NCBI GenBank assembly: GCA_017456765.1
Contig: JAFTIR010000039.1
Span: forward strand, 29,832 to 93,831
Source: Clostridia bacterium
GTDB taxonomy: Bacteria; Bacillota; Clostridia; Oscillospirales; CAG-382
Direction of reading: 5' to 3'
DNA length: 64,000 nucleotides
Under the pieces are notes generated by a model, which was not told the DNA's origin, did not search any database, and worked only from the letters and a program-made list of their open reading frames with translations. Position numbers and translations under genes: made by a program. Below are positions 18,346 to 26,055 of the stretch, one piece after another. Within the stretch, counting starts at the first letter, position 1. Each line of letters starts with the position of its first letter.

Positions 18346-19092
18346 TTACTCGTCATTTTTTGAAAAAGATACCGAAAGCCTTGTGGCGGCTTTCCAAAAG
18401 CCTGCATACGAGTCATAGCCGACGTATTGTGATATTTCTTTGAGAGACATGTCTGTGGAGCTGTGTAGCATTTTTGCAATGCCAAGTCGTATTGAAGAGA
18501 GCTCTTCTTTAAAGCTGTTGCCTGTGTGTTTAACAACAAGTCTTTCGGTTTGTCTTTCCGAAAGATGAAGCTCCTTTGCCAAATCCGAAAGACAGATGTT
18601 ACTGTTATAGTGAAGCAAAAGATATTCCCTGATTAAAAAACCGTAGTCGGTGACAGGATTTGCACAGAGCTTTTCAACAGGACAAAGCTGACTGCAGAAC
18701 AGGGAAATATAGGAGGCAATTTTACTGTAGTCTTGTGAATTTCTGCACGCATCTATTTCGCCAAAAAAGTTTTCTATTGTAGATGTACCTATGCTGTATG
18801 ATTTTGTTTCGCTTACGGTGTAATCAACCTGAAAGGCGTTGTGTATAACATCCTTGTCGCATTTTATGCAACAGTGAAAAACGTCGCATGGAATAACCGT
18901 TATACTTCCGTCGTTCAAAGGGTACAGCTCGTTGCCGATCCGGAAGATGGCATTGCCGCCGATAATCAGGTGGATTTCGGCAAAGTTGTGCTTGTGGAGA
19001 TTTGAGGTTGGCTGGCTTGCCGTAAAAAAACCGTTCATAAAAAAAGCGCGGTGTTTTTGATTTGATGTCGTAATAATCAGCTCGTTGTACAT
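18346..19092 (-). CDS. AraC family transcriptional regulator
   Basis: The 248-residue protein has an N-terminal cupin sensor (HKHNFAEIHLIIGG, about residues 30-100) and a C-terminal double helix-turn-helix (about 150-245) with the AraC signature SLKEISQYVGYDSYAGFWKA. Such regulators usually activate neighbouring sugar-use genes on ligand binding. It is divergent from the two sialidase-fold genes, with overlapping promoters between them, so it is the likely regulator of that operon and of the epimerase. The start chosen (ATG 19092) follows AGGAAATG; the frame is open to 19134. Confidence 0.85.
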   Translation of the reverse strand: MYNELIITTSNQKHRAFFMNGFFTASQPTSNLHKHNFAEIHLIIGGNAIFRIGNELYPLNDGSITVIPCDVFHCCIKCDKDVIHNAFQVDYTVSETKSYSIGTSTIENFFGEIDACRNSQDYSKIASYISLFCSQLCPVEKLCANPVTDYGFLIREYLLLHYNSNICLSDLAKELHLSERQTERLVVKHTGNSFKEELSSIRLGIAKMLHSSTDMSLKEISQYVGYDSYAGFWKAATRLSVSFSKNDE

Positions 19093-19131
19093 TTCACATT
19101 TCCTAATCTGACATTTAGTTTTATGAATTGT

Positions 19132-19186
19132 CAATGTGGAATATTTACATTTCGCACATTGTATTTTATAATTGTATTATAGTAAA
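19132..19186. promoter_or_regulatory. Overlapping divergent promoters with an inverted repeat
   Basis: On the plus strand TTTACA (19144-19149) and TATAAT (19167-19172) are spaced by 17 for the sialidase-like operon. On the minus strand TTTACT (19186-19181) and TACAAT (19163-19158) are spaced by 17 for the AraC gene. The two promoters physically overlap. An inverted repeat CAATGTG / CACATTG (19132-19138, 19155-19161) brackets the plus -35 box and is a candidate operator. Confidence 0.7.
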
Positions 19187-19214
19187 AAAATAAAAGGAAG
19201 TCAAGGTGATTGAC

Positions 19215-20273
19215 GTGAAATTGGTAAAAATCGGGGATGTGCAAACTGTTATGAGCAATCCCGACAGCAAACACAATTATTTCGGCTGGCCGACTGCCTG
19301 TCGTTTGCAGAATGGCAAAATTGCAGTTGTCGCATCGGGCTTTCGTCTCGGACACGTTTGTCCGTTTGGGAAAATGGTTATCAGCTACAGCGAGGACGAG
19401 GCGAATACGTACACCTATCCTGCACCCTTAATTGATACACCTTTAGATGACCGTGATGGCGGAATTGTTGCGTTTGGGAAAAGTGGTGTGATTGTCACAT
19501 CTTTCAATAACAGCGCGGCATTTCAGCGGAGCAGTACAGATGACCCCTATCTTCTTTCTTACATAGATACAATAACAGAGGAAGAAGAGAAGAAATATAT
19601 CGGCTCAACATACAGGATAAGCCATGATTGCGGAACAACTTTCGGAGAAATACGCAAGAGTCCCGTAACCATCCCCCATGGCCCGCTTGAAATGCCGAAC
19701 GGCGAGCTTTTGTGGATTGGACGTCCCTATGACCACAGAAACGAAAAGGACTGCATAAAAGCATATAAACTTCTTGAAAACGGAAAGTTTGAACTTTTGG
19801 GTGAAATAGAAAATGTGCAGAACAGTAATGGTGAAACGGCTGTTTCCTGTGAGCCTCACTCAATCCTGCTCCGTGACGGAAGTATCCTTACACAGATTCG
19901 TGTTCAACAGGCGGGTTTCTTTACAATATTCCAGTCCAAATCCTCCGACGGCGGAAGAACCTGGACAACCCCAAGACAGATTCTTTCGGATTCGGGTGGG
20001 GCGCCGCCGCATCTTTTCAGACACTCATCGGGGCTTCTTATCTGTACATACGGATACAGACTTGCACCTTACGGCGTAAGAGTAATGTTCAGCCGCGATG
20101 AGGGAGAAACATGGGACGTAGACCATGACCTTTATATAAATAATGTAAGTCCCGATGTCGGATACCCTTCGACAGTTGAACTTTCGGACGGAAGTCTTGT
20201 AACAATTTTTTATGCCATTCCCGCGCAGGGAGAAAAAGCAAAAATAATGCAACAGAAATGGAGATTTGAATGA
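19215..20273 (+). CDS. Cytosolic sialidase-fold (BNR repeat) protein, copy 1
   Basis: This ~352-residue protein has Asp-box (BNR) repeats of the sialidase beta-propeller, for example SKSSDGGRTW and SRDEGETW, and two weaker copies. There is no signal peptide, so it should act inside the cell. The family includes exo-sialidases and other propeller hydrolases. The NanA-like lyase two genes on supports a nonulosonic-acid substrate, but the FRIP motif is not visible. An in-frame GTG lies at 19206; GTG 19215 is preferred because it aligns with the start of copy 2. Copy 2 follows after 35 bases. Its first third is almost identical between copies. Confidence 0.75.
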   Translation: MKLVKIGDVQTVMSNPDSKHNYFGWPTACRLQNGKIAVVASGFRLGHVCPFGKMVISYSEDEANTYTYPAPLIDTPLDDRDGGIVAFGKSGVIVTSFNNSAAFQRSSTDDPYLLSYIDTITEEEEKKYIGSTYRISHDCGTTFGEIRKSPVTIPHGPLEMPNGELLWIGRPYDHRNEKDCIKAYKLLENGKFELLGEIENVQNSNGETAVSCEPHSILLRDGSILTQIRVQQAGFFTIFQSKSSDGGRTWTTPRQILSDSGGAPPHLFRHSSGLLICTYGYRLAPYGVRVMFSRDEGETWDVDHDLYINNVSPDVGYPSTVELSDGSLVTIFYAIPAQGEKAKIMQQKWRFE

Positions 20274-20308
20274 ATCTCGTCTTATAACAAAAGCAAAGGT
20301 GAAAGAGC

Positions 20309-21376
20309 ATGAAAGTGATAAAAATCGGTGATGTTCAGACTGTTATGAGTAATCCTGATAGCAAGCACAACTACTTTGGCTGGCCGACTGCCTGTCGTTT
20401 GCAGAACGGTAAAATTGCAGTTGTCGCATCGGGATTTCGTCTCGGACATGTTTGTCCGTTTGGGAAAACGGTTATCAGCTACAGCGAGGACGAAGCGTGT
20501 ACATATACTGTGCCTGCTCCCGTAATCGATACACCGTTGGATGACCGAGACGGCGGAATTGTTGCCTTTGGCAAAAGCAGTGTGATTGTAACATCTTTTA
20601 ATAATACTGCAGCGTTTCAGCGAAAGAGCACACAGGACCCCTACTATCTTTCCTACATAGATACAATAACCGAGGAGGATGAAAGCAAATATCTCGGCGT
20701 AACCTATAGAATAAGCAGAGACTTCGGTACTACATTCGGAGAAATCCGAAAGAGTCCTGTTTCAAATCCTCACGGTCCTATCGAAATGTCGAGTGGTGAG
20801 CTTTTGTGGGTGGGCAGACCCTTTGACAGAACCGGCGGAGATTTTATACAGGCGTATATTCAGGATAAGGATGAAGAATTCCACTATCTTGGCGGAATTG
20901 AAAACGCATGGAACAGCAAGGGAGAAGAAGCGACTTCCTGCGAGCCACATTCAATACTTCTAAAGGACGGAAGTATACTTACACAGATACGTGTTCAGAA
21001 AGCAGGCTACTATACAATATTCCAGTCCAAATCGTCTGACGGCGGACGGACATGGACAAAACCCAGACAGATTTTAGAGGATATGGGCGGCGTACCGCCT
21101 CACCTTTTCAGACATTCGTCGGGACTTTTGATTTGTACATACGGACGCATACTTGAACCCTTCGGTGTAGGGGTGATGTTCAGCCATGATGAAGGCGAAA
21201 CATGGGACATTGGTCATGACTTGTATGTAAATCCCGTAAGCAATGATTGCGGCTATCCTACTACGGTAGAGCTTCGTGACGGCAGTCTTGTAACAGTTTT
21301 CTACGGAACACCCTCGGAGGGTGAACAATCAATAATAATGCAACAGAAATGGAGATTTGAAGATGATGAAATTTGA
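20309..21376 (+). CDS. Cytosolic sialidase-fold (BNR repeat) protein, copy 2
   Basis: This 355-residue paralogue of the preceding gene has the same Asp-box repeats (SKSSDGGRTW, SHDEGETW) and no signal peptide. The proteins are near identical over the first 60 residues and clearly diverged afterwards, notably around residues 155-200, so the two may handle different substrates. ATG follows AAAGGTG. The 3' end overlaps the NanA-like gene by 14 bases. The pair is a tandem duplication. Catalytic assignments (Arg triad, Tyr/Glu pair) would need a structural alignment. Confidence 0.75.
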   Translation: MKVIKIGDVQTVMSNPDSKHNYFGWPTACRLQNGKIAVVASGFRLGHVCPFGKTVISYSEDEACTYTVPAPVIDTPLDDRDGGIVAFGKSSVIVTSFNNTAAFQRKSTQDPYYLSYIDTITEEDESKYLGVTYRISRDFGTTFGEIRKSPVSNPHGPIEMSSGELLWVGRPFDRTGGDFIQAYIQDKDEEFHYLGGIENAWNSKGEEATSCEPHSILLKDGSILTQIRVQKAGYYTIFQSKSSDGGRTWTKPRQILEDMGGVPPHLFRHSSGLLICTYGRILEPFGVGVMFSHDEGETWDIGHDLYVNPVSNDCGYPTTVELRDGSLVTVFYGTPSEGEQSIIMQQKWRFEDDEI

Positions 21377-22244
21377 AGGAATTATGCCGGCGCTTGTAAC
21401 GCCGCTCGATAAAGACGAAAGAATTAACGTGCCTGTGTTGCACTCTCTTATTGGTTACTTTGTGAAAAAGGGCGCCGATGGATTTTACGTAGGCGGTGCA
21501 ACGGGTGAGGGACTTGCGCTGAGACTTTCTGAAAGAATAATACTTGCGGAAGAGTCAATGCGTGCAATAGATAAAAAATGCCCCTGCATTATTCAGGTTG
21601 CTTCTACAAGCTTCAATGATGCAATTGACCTTGCAAAGCACGCAGAAAGCATAGGCGCAGACGCAATTTCCGCAACACCACCTCTCTTTTTTGGCTATGA
21701 TGAGCATGATGTATACGAATATTACAAGAGACTTGCCGATGCTGTACATATCCCTGTAATGATATATTACAATCCTGCGGCAGGTTTTAAGTTCAATGCA
21801 AAAATTGCGGCAAAGATGTTTGAGGTTGACAACATTACTGCAATCAAGTGGACAAGCTCTGATTACTTTGAAATGATTCGTCTTAAGGATTTGACTCACG
21901 GTGAAATGAACATCATAAACGGTCCCGACGAAATGCTTCTTATGGGGCTTTGTGCAGGAGCCGACGGCGGCATAGGTACTACATATAACTATATGTTTGA
22001 TATGGTGAAGGCTGTATATGATAACTTTAAGGCGGGAGATTTGGCAGCGGCACAGCAAATGCAGAACAAGGTTGACAGAATTATTGGAGAAATGAAGAAT
22101 TACCGAGCAATTCCTGCTACAAAGGCTATTCTTGAACAGATGGGATTTGCTGTAGGACATCCTTCGTTCCCCATGAAGCAGTACGACGAAAAAACAAAGA
22201 AGGAAATTTTTGAGGCTGCAAAAGGCGCAGGTCTTACAGTTTAG
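21363..22244 (+). CDS. nanA: N-acetylneuraminate lyase-like (DHDPS/NanA family) aldolase
   Basis: This 293-residue class I aldolase cleaves N-acetylneuraminate, or a related sugar acid, to pyruvate and an amino sugar. It carries the pyruvate-binding loop GATGEG, the tyrosine motif YYNPAAG and the Schiff-base lysine in IKWTSSDYF. CAGADGGIGTTYNYM is closer to NanA than to dihydrodipicolinate synthase. The start is ATG 21363 after GGAG (a TTG at 21357 is also in frame), overlapping copy 2 of the sialidase gene. No epimerase NanE or kinase NanK is recognisable beside it, so the pathway is incomplete here. Confidence 0.8.
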   Translation: MMKFEGIMPALVTPLDKDERINVPVLHSLIGYFVKKGADGFYVGGATGEGLALRLSERIILAEESMRAIDKKCPCIIQVASTSFNDAIDLAKHAESIGADAISATPPLFFGYDEHDVYEYYKRLADAVHIPVMIYYNPAAGFKFNAKIAAKMFEVDNITAIKWTSSDYFEMIRLKDLTHGEMNIINGPDEMLLMGLCAGADGGIGTTYNYMFDMVKAVYDNFKAGDLAAAQQMQNKVDRIIGEMKNYRAIPATKAILEQMGFAVGHPSFPMKQYDEKTKKEIFEAAKGAGLTV

Positions 22245-22287
22245 TAGTGGCGACCCTTGGTCGACCGTTAGGTTTGACAATTGTTTT

Positions 22288-22316
22288 GGGACGACTTTGG
22301 TCGTCCCCTTTTTTTG
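22288..22316 (+). terminator. Terminator of the sialidase-nanA operon
   Basis: An 8-bp stem (GGGACGAC / GTCGTCCC) with a TTTG loop is followed by C and T7. A smaller hairpin CGACC-CTT-GGTCG lies about 35 bases upstream. Confidence 0.92.
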
Positions 22317-22376
22317 TGTCATTGGGCGCTTCTTTTTCATAAACTGTAATATCCCACCATTAAGGAGGCACACGCC

Positions 22377-22460
22377 GTGACAAATAACATAACCTCATTT
22401 CTGTCCGATAACCTCGGTCTTGTATTGCTCATAGTCCTTGTACTTATTCTTCTCCTTTAA
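22377..22460 (+). CDS. 27-residue hydrophobic membrane peptide
   Basis: A GTG codon eight bases after a perfect AAGGAGG (22362-22368) opens a frame of 27 codons ending in TAA. The peptide has a polar N-terminus (MTNNITSFLSDN) and then about 14 hydrophobic residues made of Leu, Val and Ile to the end, a single membrane helix. It sits alone between two terminators, so it appears to be a separate transcription unit. No clear sigma-A promoter is visible; a CATAAACT stretch upstream faintly resembles a sporulation -10. I do not recognise the family. Other possibilities are a chance frame or a type I toxin-like peptide. Confidence 0.55.
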   Translation: MTNNITSFLSDNLGLVLLIVLVLILLL

Positions 22461-22512
22461 TATCCATGACAAAAAGCGGAAAATAAACGAAATATAAATT
22501 ATATGGTTTTTG

Positions 22513-22550
22513 CCGTCCGAAAAATAATGAAAATCGGACGGTTATTTTTT
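22513..22550 (+). terminator. Terminator after the small membrane peptide
   Basis: An 8-bp stem (CCGTCCGA / TCGGACGG) with a 13-base A-rich loop is followed by TTATTTTTT. Confidence 0.85.
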
Positions 22551-22573
22551 GTCGGATTTCCACTTGTTTACTT

Positions 22574-22601
22574 GTATACCAATCATATACAGGTATACCA
22601 A
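22574..22601. repeat. Direct repeat GTATACCAA upstream of the CAP-protein promoter
   Basis: GTATACCAA occurs at 22574-22582 and 22593-22601, spaced 19 bases start to start, that is on roughly the same helical face two turns apart. The second copy is extended to the palindrome GGTATACC. It lies 10 bases upstream of the -35 box and is a candidate activator or repressor site. Confidence 0.5.
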
Positions 22602-22611
22602 ATTCCGAGTG

Positions 22612-22640
22612 TTGAAAACAGCGGTGGAAGCGTGTACAAT
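22612..22640 (+). promoter_or_regulatory. Promoter of the CAP-domain protein gene
   Basis: TTGAAA and TACAAT are spaced by 17 bases, ending 24 bases upstream of the ATG. Confidence 0.8.
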
Positions 22641-22664
22641 AATTGGTGAAAGGAGGAGATTTTA

Positions 22665-23381
22665 ATGAAAAAGCAAATTGCTCTCATTATTATTTCAATG
22701 CTGGCAGCAATGTCAGCGTCTGCACAAAATGTAAATTATAATGAAATGTGCAACTATCCGCAAAGAACACCGATATGTGAAATGGGACCGGGTGTTATCC
22801 AGCCTGACCTTGATGAGATTTTTGGTACTTGTCCTGAAATCCCCGACTTTGAAGTAAAACCTGAAATTCCCGAGACACCGGAAAAGCCTGACACGGATAT
22901 ACCTGTTATTCCTGAAGAACCGGTAGTTCCTGAAGAGCCGCCTTTTCCCGAAACACCTGAGAATCCGGATATTCCCGAAGTGCCTGACACAGAAACCGAA
23001 ACTCCCGACACCTCTTTAGCATCACAGGTTCTTGCCCTTGTGAACGCAGAGCGTGCAAAGTACGGACTTTCCTCTCTTACATATGATGCTACTCTTGGCA
23101 GGGCGGCAGATATAAGGGCAGTGGAAATTAAAAAACTGTTTTCACATACCCGGCCAAACGGTCAAAGCTGCTTTACTGTTCTTGATGAGATAGGCTATTC
23201 CTACCGCACAGCAGGAGAAAATATTGCATATGGTCAGAGGTCTCCCGAAGAGGTAATGACCGCATGGATGAACAGCGAGGGACACAGAGCCAATATCCTT
23301 GGTGAAAACTATACTCACATCGGAATCGGTGTATATGAATCGGGTGGTGTCATTTACTGGTCTCAGTTTTTCGCCAATTAG
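22665..23381 (+). CDS. Secreted CAP/SCP-domain protein (YkwD-like)
   Basis: The 238-residue protein has a cleavable signal peptide (about residues 1-20, ending SASA), a short region, a Pro/Glu-rich linker of repeated PEIPE/PETPE-like units (about 55-115), and a C-terminal CAP domain (about 120-238). The CAP motifs are present: LVNAERAKYGLSSLTYD, SHTRPNG, GENIAYG and HRANILGENYTHIGIGV. YkwD-type proteins are extracellular and their biochemical role is poorly defined. A strong AGGAGG ribosome site precedes the ATG. The gene is monocistronic, between its own promoter and terminator. Confidence 0.9.
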   Translation: MKKQIALIIISMLAAMSASAQNVNYNEMCNYPQRTPICEMGPGVIQPDLDEIFGTCPEIPDFEVKPEIPETPEKPDTDIPVIPEEPVVPEEPPFPETPENPDIPEVPDTETETPDTSLASQVLALVNAERAKYGLSSLTYDATLGRAADIRAVEIKKLFSHTRPNGQSCFTVLDEIGYSYRTAGENIAYGQRSPEEVMTAWMNSEGHRANILGENYTHIGIGVYESGGVIYWSQFFAN

Positions 23382-23393
23382 TTCAGCCGCCAG

Positions 23394-23420
23394 ACCGTCT
23401 CTTTTGAGGCGGTTTTTTTT
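23394..23420 (+). terminator. Terminator of the CAP-domain gene
   Basis: An 8-bp stem (ACCGTCTC / GAGGCGGT, one G-T pair) with a TTTT loop is followed by T7. Confidence 0.9.
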
Positions 23421-23444
23421 GTTATTTTGATTTTGTAAAAAATA

Positions 23445-23473
23445 TTGAAAAACATCTTTGTTTTTGCTATAAT
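23445..23473 (+). promoter_or_regulatory. Promoter of the glycerate kinase gene
   Basis: TTGAAA and TATAAT are spaced by 17 bases, ending 20 bases upstream of the TTG start, so the leader is very short. Confidence 0.85.
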
Positions 23474-23493
23474 ACTCACATGAGGTGATTATT

Positions 23494-24645
23494 TTGAAAG
23501 TAACAGTTGCGATAGATTCCTTCAAAGGAAGTCTTTCTACCTTTCAGGCAGGAGAAGCAATATCCGAGGGAGTAAAACTTGCATATCCCGATTCCGATGT
23601 AAAAATATGTCCCATTGCCGACGGTGGCGAGGGAACGGTGGAAGCTATTATATCTGCCACAGGCGGTGAAATAGTTGCGGTAGATGTTTGCAATCCGTTG
23701 GGAAAGAGAATCACAGCGAGCTATGGAATTATCCGCGAAACAAAAACAGCGGTTATCGAAATGTCGGCAGCGGCGGGAATCACTCTAATAAAAGATGTTG
23801 AGAGAAATCCCCTTAACACAACAACCTACGGTGTAGGCGAAATGATTGCCGATGCAATAAGCAGAGGATGCCGTAAATTTGTGGTGGGAATCGGCGGCAG
23901 TGCCACCAATGACGGCGGTGTCGGTATGCTTCAGGCACTCGGCTTTGAGTTTCTCGACAAAAACGCCAATCAGGTAGCAACAGGTGCAAAGGGCATAAAA
24001 GATATTGTTGAAATAAAAACAGATAAAGCATTGAAAGAGCTTGGAGAATGTACTTTTTCGGTTGCGTGCGATGTTAAGAATCCCTTGTGCGGCGAAAATG
24101 GCTGCAGTGCCATTTACGGTCCCCAAAAGGGTGCAACTCCTGAAATGATAAAGAACATGGATTTGTGGCTTCATAATTATGCTTCTCTTACAAAAGAAAT
24201 TATTCCGAAATCGGATGAAAACACCCCCGGCACAGGTGCGGCGGGCGGTATGGGTTTTGCACTTCTTTCGTACCTCGGTGCAAAACTTGAATCGGGAATT
24301 GAGCTTGTAATGAAGGAAACGAAACTCGAAGAATATGTAAAAGAAGCTGACATTGTGGTAACAGGTGAGGGCAGACTTGACGGTCAGTCCTATATGGGAA
24401 AAGCCCCGATAGGGGTTGCAAAACTTGCAAAAAAACACGGTAAACTCGTTGTTGCTTTCTCGGGTTGTGTAACAGACGATGCCGTACTTTGCAACGGGCA
24501 TGGAATTGACGCATTTTTTCCGATACTCAGAAAGCCCTGCACTTTGCAGGAGGCAATGGATTGTGACAATGCTTATAAAAACCTCAGAGATACGGTATGC
24601 CAGGTGTTCAGACTGATAAAAGCCACAGTAAATATTTATAGATAA
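23494..24645 (+). CDS. Glycerate kinase (GlxK/GarK type)
   Basis: The 383-residue protein phosphorylates D-glycerate to a phosphoglycerate, linking sugar-acid catabolism to glycolysis. The N-terminus (VTVAIDSFKGSLSTFQAGEAI), the ADGGEGT loop and the GIGGSATNDGGVGMLQALG segment are diagnostic of the family. It starts with TTG: the GAGGTGAT ribosome site at 23482-23489 is spaced for TTG 23494, which gives the family N-terminus, rather than for the GTG at 23485 inside that site. It is monocistronic, with a strong promoter. It may serve the neighbouring sugar-acid routes. Confidence 0.93.
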   Translation: MKVTVAIDSFKGSLSTFQAGEAISEGVKLAYPDSDVKICPIADGGEGTVEAIISATGGEIVAVDVCNPLGKRITASYGIIRETKTAVIEMSAAAGITLIKDVERNPLNTTTYGVGEMIADAISRGCRKFVVGIGGSATNDGGVGMLQALGFEFLDKNANQVATGAKGIKDIVEIKTDKALKELGECTFSVACDVKNPLCGENGCSAIYGPQKGATPEMIKNMDLWLHNYASLTKEIIPKSDENTPGTGAAGGMGFALLSYLGAKLESGIELVMKETKLEEYVKEADIVVTGEGRLDGQSYMGKAPIGVAKLAKKHGKLVVAFSGCVTDDAVLCNGHGIDAFFPILRKPCTLQEAMDCDNAYKNLRDTVCQVFRLIKATVNIYR

Positions 24646-24660
24646 ATTGAGATAAATCTA

Positions 24661-24689
24661 TTGACAAAACAGATGTAGTGTGCTATAAT
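24661..24689 (+). promoter_or_regulatory. Distal promoter of the ROK repressor gene
   Basis: A consensus TTGACA-17-TATAAT promoter. The palindromic operator begins four bases after its -10 box, covering the predicted start site. Confidence 0.85.
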
Positions 24690-24692
24690 TCA

Positions 24693-24715
24693 ATTTGTAC
24701 AGTCATTGGACAAAT
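24693..24715. promoter_or_regulatory. ROK operator copy 1 (23-bp palindrome)
   Basis: The site reads ATT-n-GTACA-n-TCA-n-TGGAC-n-AAT. A second copy at 26009-26031 has the same spacing and differs in the fixed positions only by GTCCA for GTACA. Repression at this site would make the ROK gene autoregulated from the distal promoter. Confidence 0.75.
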
Positions 24716-24766
24716 CGGAACCCGAGCACTTTGTCAGTTTATTTGCCAAGGTTTTTAAAAACACAC

Positions 24767-24795
24767 TTTACAATCCCCGATTTATGTGGTATAAT
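24767..24795 (+). promoter_or_regulatory. Proximal promoter of the ROK repressor gene
   Basis: TTTACA and TATAAT are spaced by 17 bases, ending 35 bases upstream of the ATG. It lies downstream of the operator and so may give basal expression. Confidence 0.75.
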
Positions 24796-24830
24796 AAACT
24801 TACAGTTACTTGAATTTTTCGGGGGATAGA

Positions 24831-25946
24831 ATGACAGATACAGGCAAATCTTCACAGCAGTTGATAAAAGAGGCGAATATGAATCTTGTTTTTCGCCTCA
24901 TACATAAAAACGGTGCAATTTCAAGAGCCGATATAAAAAAGATTACCTCTCTCAGTGCAACAACTGTTTCTTCACTTGTGGAGGAGCTTATAGGGGAAGG
25001 CTTTGTTGAAGAATGTGGGATTAAAAAGACAAAATCAAGCGGCAGAAAAGCGGTAATGCTTAAAGTCAAGGCTGACGGAGGCTTTTTTGCAGGACTTGAT
25101 GTCAAGAAGAATATAATAAGAGCTGATCTTTACGGACTTGATTTTACCCTTGAAAAGAGCATTGAACGCTCTCTTTCCGACGGTGAAAGCCTCGCTATGG
25201 GTATTATGCAGGCGATAGGCACACTTTCTCGTAATAAAAAGATTATCGGTGTAACAATCGGACTTCCCGGTGTGATTGACCCCGGAACAAATTCTCTTAT
25301 TTCTTCAACGGTTCTTGCGGCTGACGACGTAAAGGATATTTACAGTATTCTCAAAGAGGCAATGCCGGATGTTGATGTGTACATTAAGAATAATTCCGGA
25401 CTTATTGCACTTGCGGAAAAGGAATTCGGTAATCACGGAAGGGCAGATAATCTTATTTCCGTAGATATAAATGATGGCGTAGGCGCAGGTATTCTGGTAG
25501 ACGGCAAGATTTACGAAGGAAGCGGCATGGGCGGTGAATTCGGTCACATGAGTGTTGACTTTGGCGGAAGAAAGTGTAAGTGCGGCTCCTACGGATGTCT
25601 TGAGCTTTATGCGAGTGTCCCTGAAATTTTAAGTCTTACAGAAACATCAAGTCTTGGTGAGCTTGCAGAAAAGCTCAGCTTTGGACAGAAGAAAAAAGAA
25701 GTGTTGCAGGTAACAAGGGCACTTGCTTTTGGAATAAATAATATTGTGAATTTACTTGACCCCGAAATTATTGTAATCGGCGGCTCGGTAATAACACTTG
25801 GTGAGCATTTCTTAGATGCAATAAAAGAAAGCTTTAGGGAGATTGCTCTTATAAAGGACAAGAAAATTGTCTACTCGGACATAAAGGAAAATCCCGTAAC
25901 CCTCGGCGGTGTAAGATTTTCTTTTGATAGAATGTTCGGCTTTTAA
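24831..25946 (+). CDS. ROK family transcriptional repressor (NagC/XylR type)
   Basis: The 371-residue protein has an N-terminal winged helix (about residues 15-70, GAISRADIKKITSLSATTVSSLVEEL in part) and a ROK sugar-kinase-like domain. The zinc motif GH...CKCGSYGCLE is complete. The catalytic position of the kinase relatives, usually NDAN, reads NNSG, so it should bind sugar without phosphorylating it, as expected of a repressor. GGGGGAT lies just upstream of the ATG at 24831; the frame extends to a TTG at 24810. It heads the catabolic cluster, and a palindrome is shared between its own promoter and the DegT gene. Confidence 0.9.
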   Translation: MTDTGKSSQQLIKEANMNLVFRLIHKNGAISRADIKKITSLSATTVSSLVEELIGEGFVEECGIKKTKSSGRKAVMLKVKADGGFFAGLDVKKNIIRADLYGLDFTLEKSIERSLSDGESLAMGIMQAIGTLSRNKKIIGVTIGLPGVIDPGTNSLISSTVLAADDVKDIYSILKEAMPDVDVYIKNNSGLIALAEKEFGNHGRADNLISVDINDGVGAGILVDGKIYEGSGMGGEFGHMSVDFGGRKCKCGSYGCLELYASVPEILSLTETSSLGELAEKLSFGQKKKEVLQVTRALAFGINNIVNLLDPEIIVIGGSVITLGEHFLDAIKESFREIALIKDKKIVYSDIKENPVTLGGVRFSFDRMFGF

Positions 25947-25961
25947 ATGTAAAACAAAAAA

Positions 25962-26001
25962 ACCGCTTTCGGGGCAGGAAACTACCCTTGCGGATTTTTT
26001 T
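25962..26001 (+). terminator. Terminator after the ROK gene
   Basis: Nested pairing (CCGC with GCGG, GGG with CCC) is followed by T7. It separates the repressor from the DegT operon and ends eight bases before the second operator. Confidence 0.7.
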
Positions 26002-26008
26002 GAAAATA

Positions 26009-26031
26009 ATTAGTCCAATCAATGGACGAAT
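26009..26031. promoter_or_regulatory. ROK operator copy 2 (23-bp palindrome)
   Basis: A perfect palindrome, ATT-n-GTCCA-n-TCA-n-TGGAC-n-AAT, lies 24 bases upstream of the DegT start. A TATAAA at 26031-26036 overlaps its right end and may be the -10 box. Binding here should block the DegT-led operon. Confidence 0.75.
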
Positions 26032-26055
26032 ATAAAATGAAAGGGTGTTTTTATT

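Noticed and set aside
21363..22244. Dihydrodipicolinate synthase (dapA).
   Set aside because: The YYNPAAG, IKWTSSDYF and CAGADGGIG segments and sialidase neighbours fit NanA better; no lysine genes are near.
22754..23011. Antisense frame rich in Gly and Ser opposite the CAP-domain gene.
   Set aside because: It is the reverse complement of the Pro/Glu-rich linker (PE repeats give GSG repeats). It has no ribosome site and lies fully inside a real gene.
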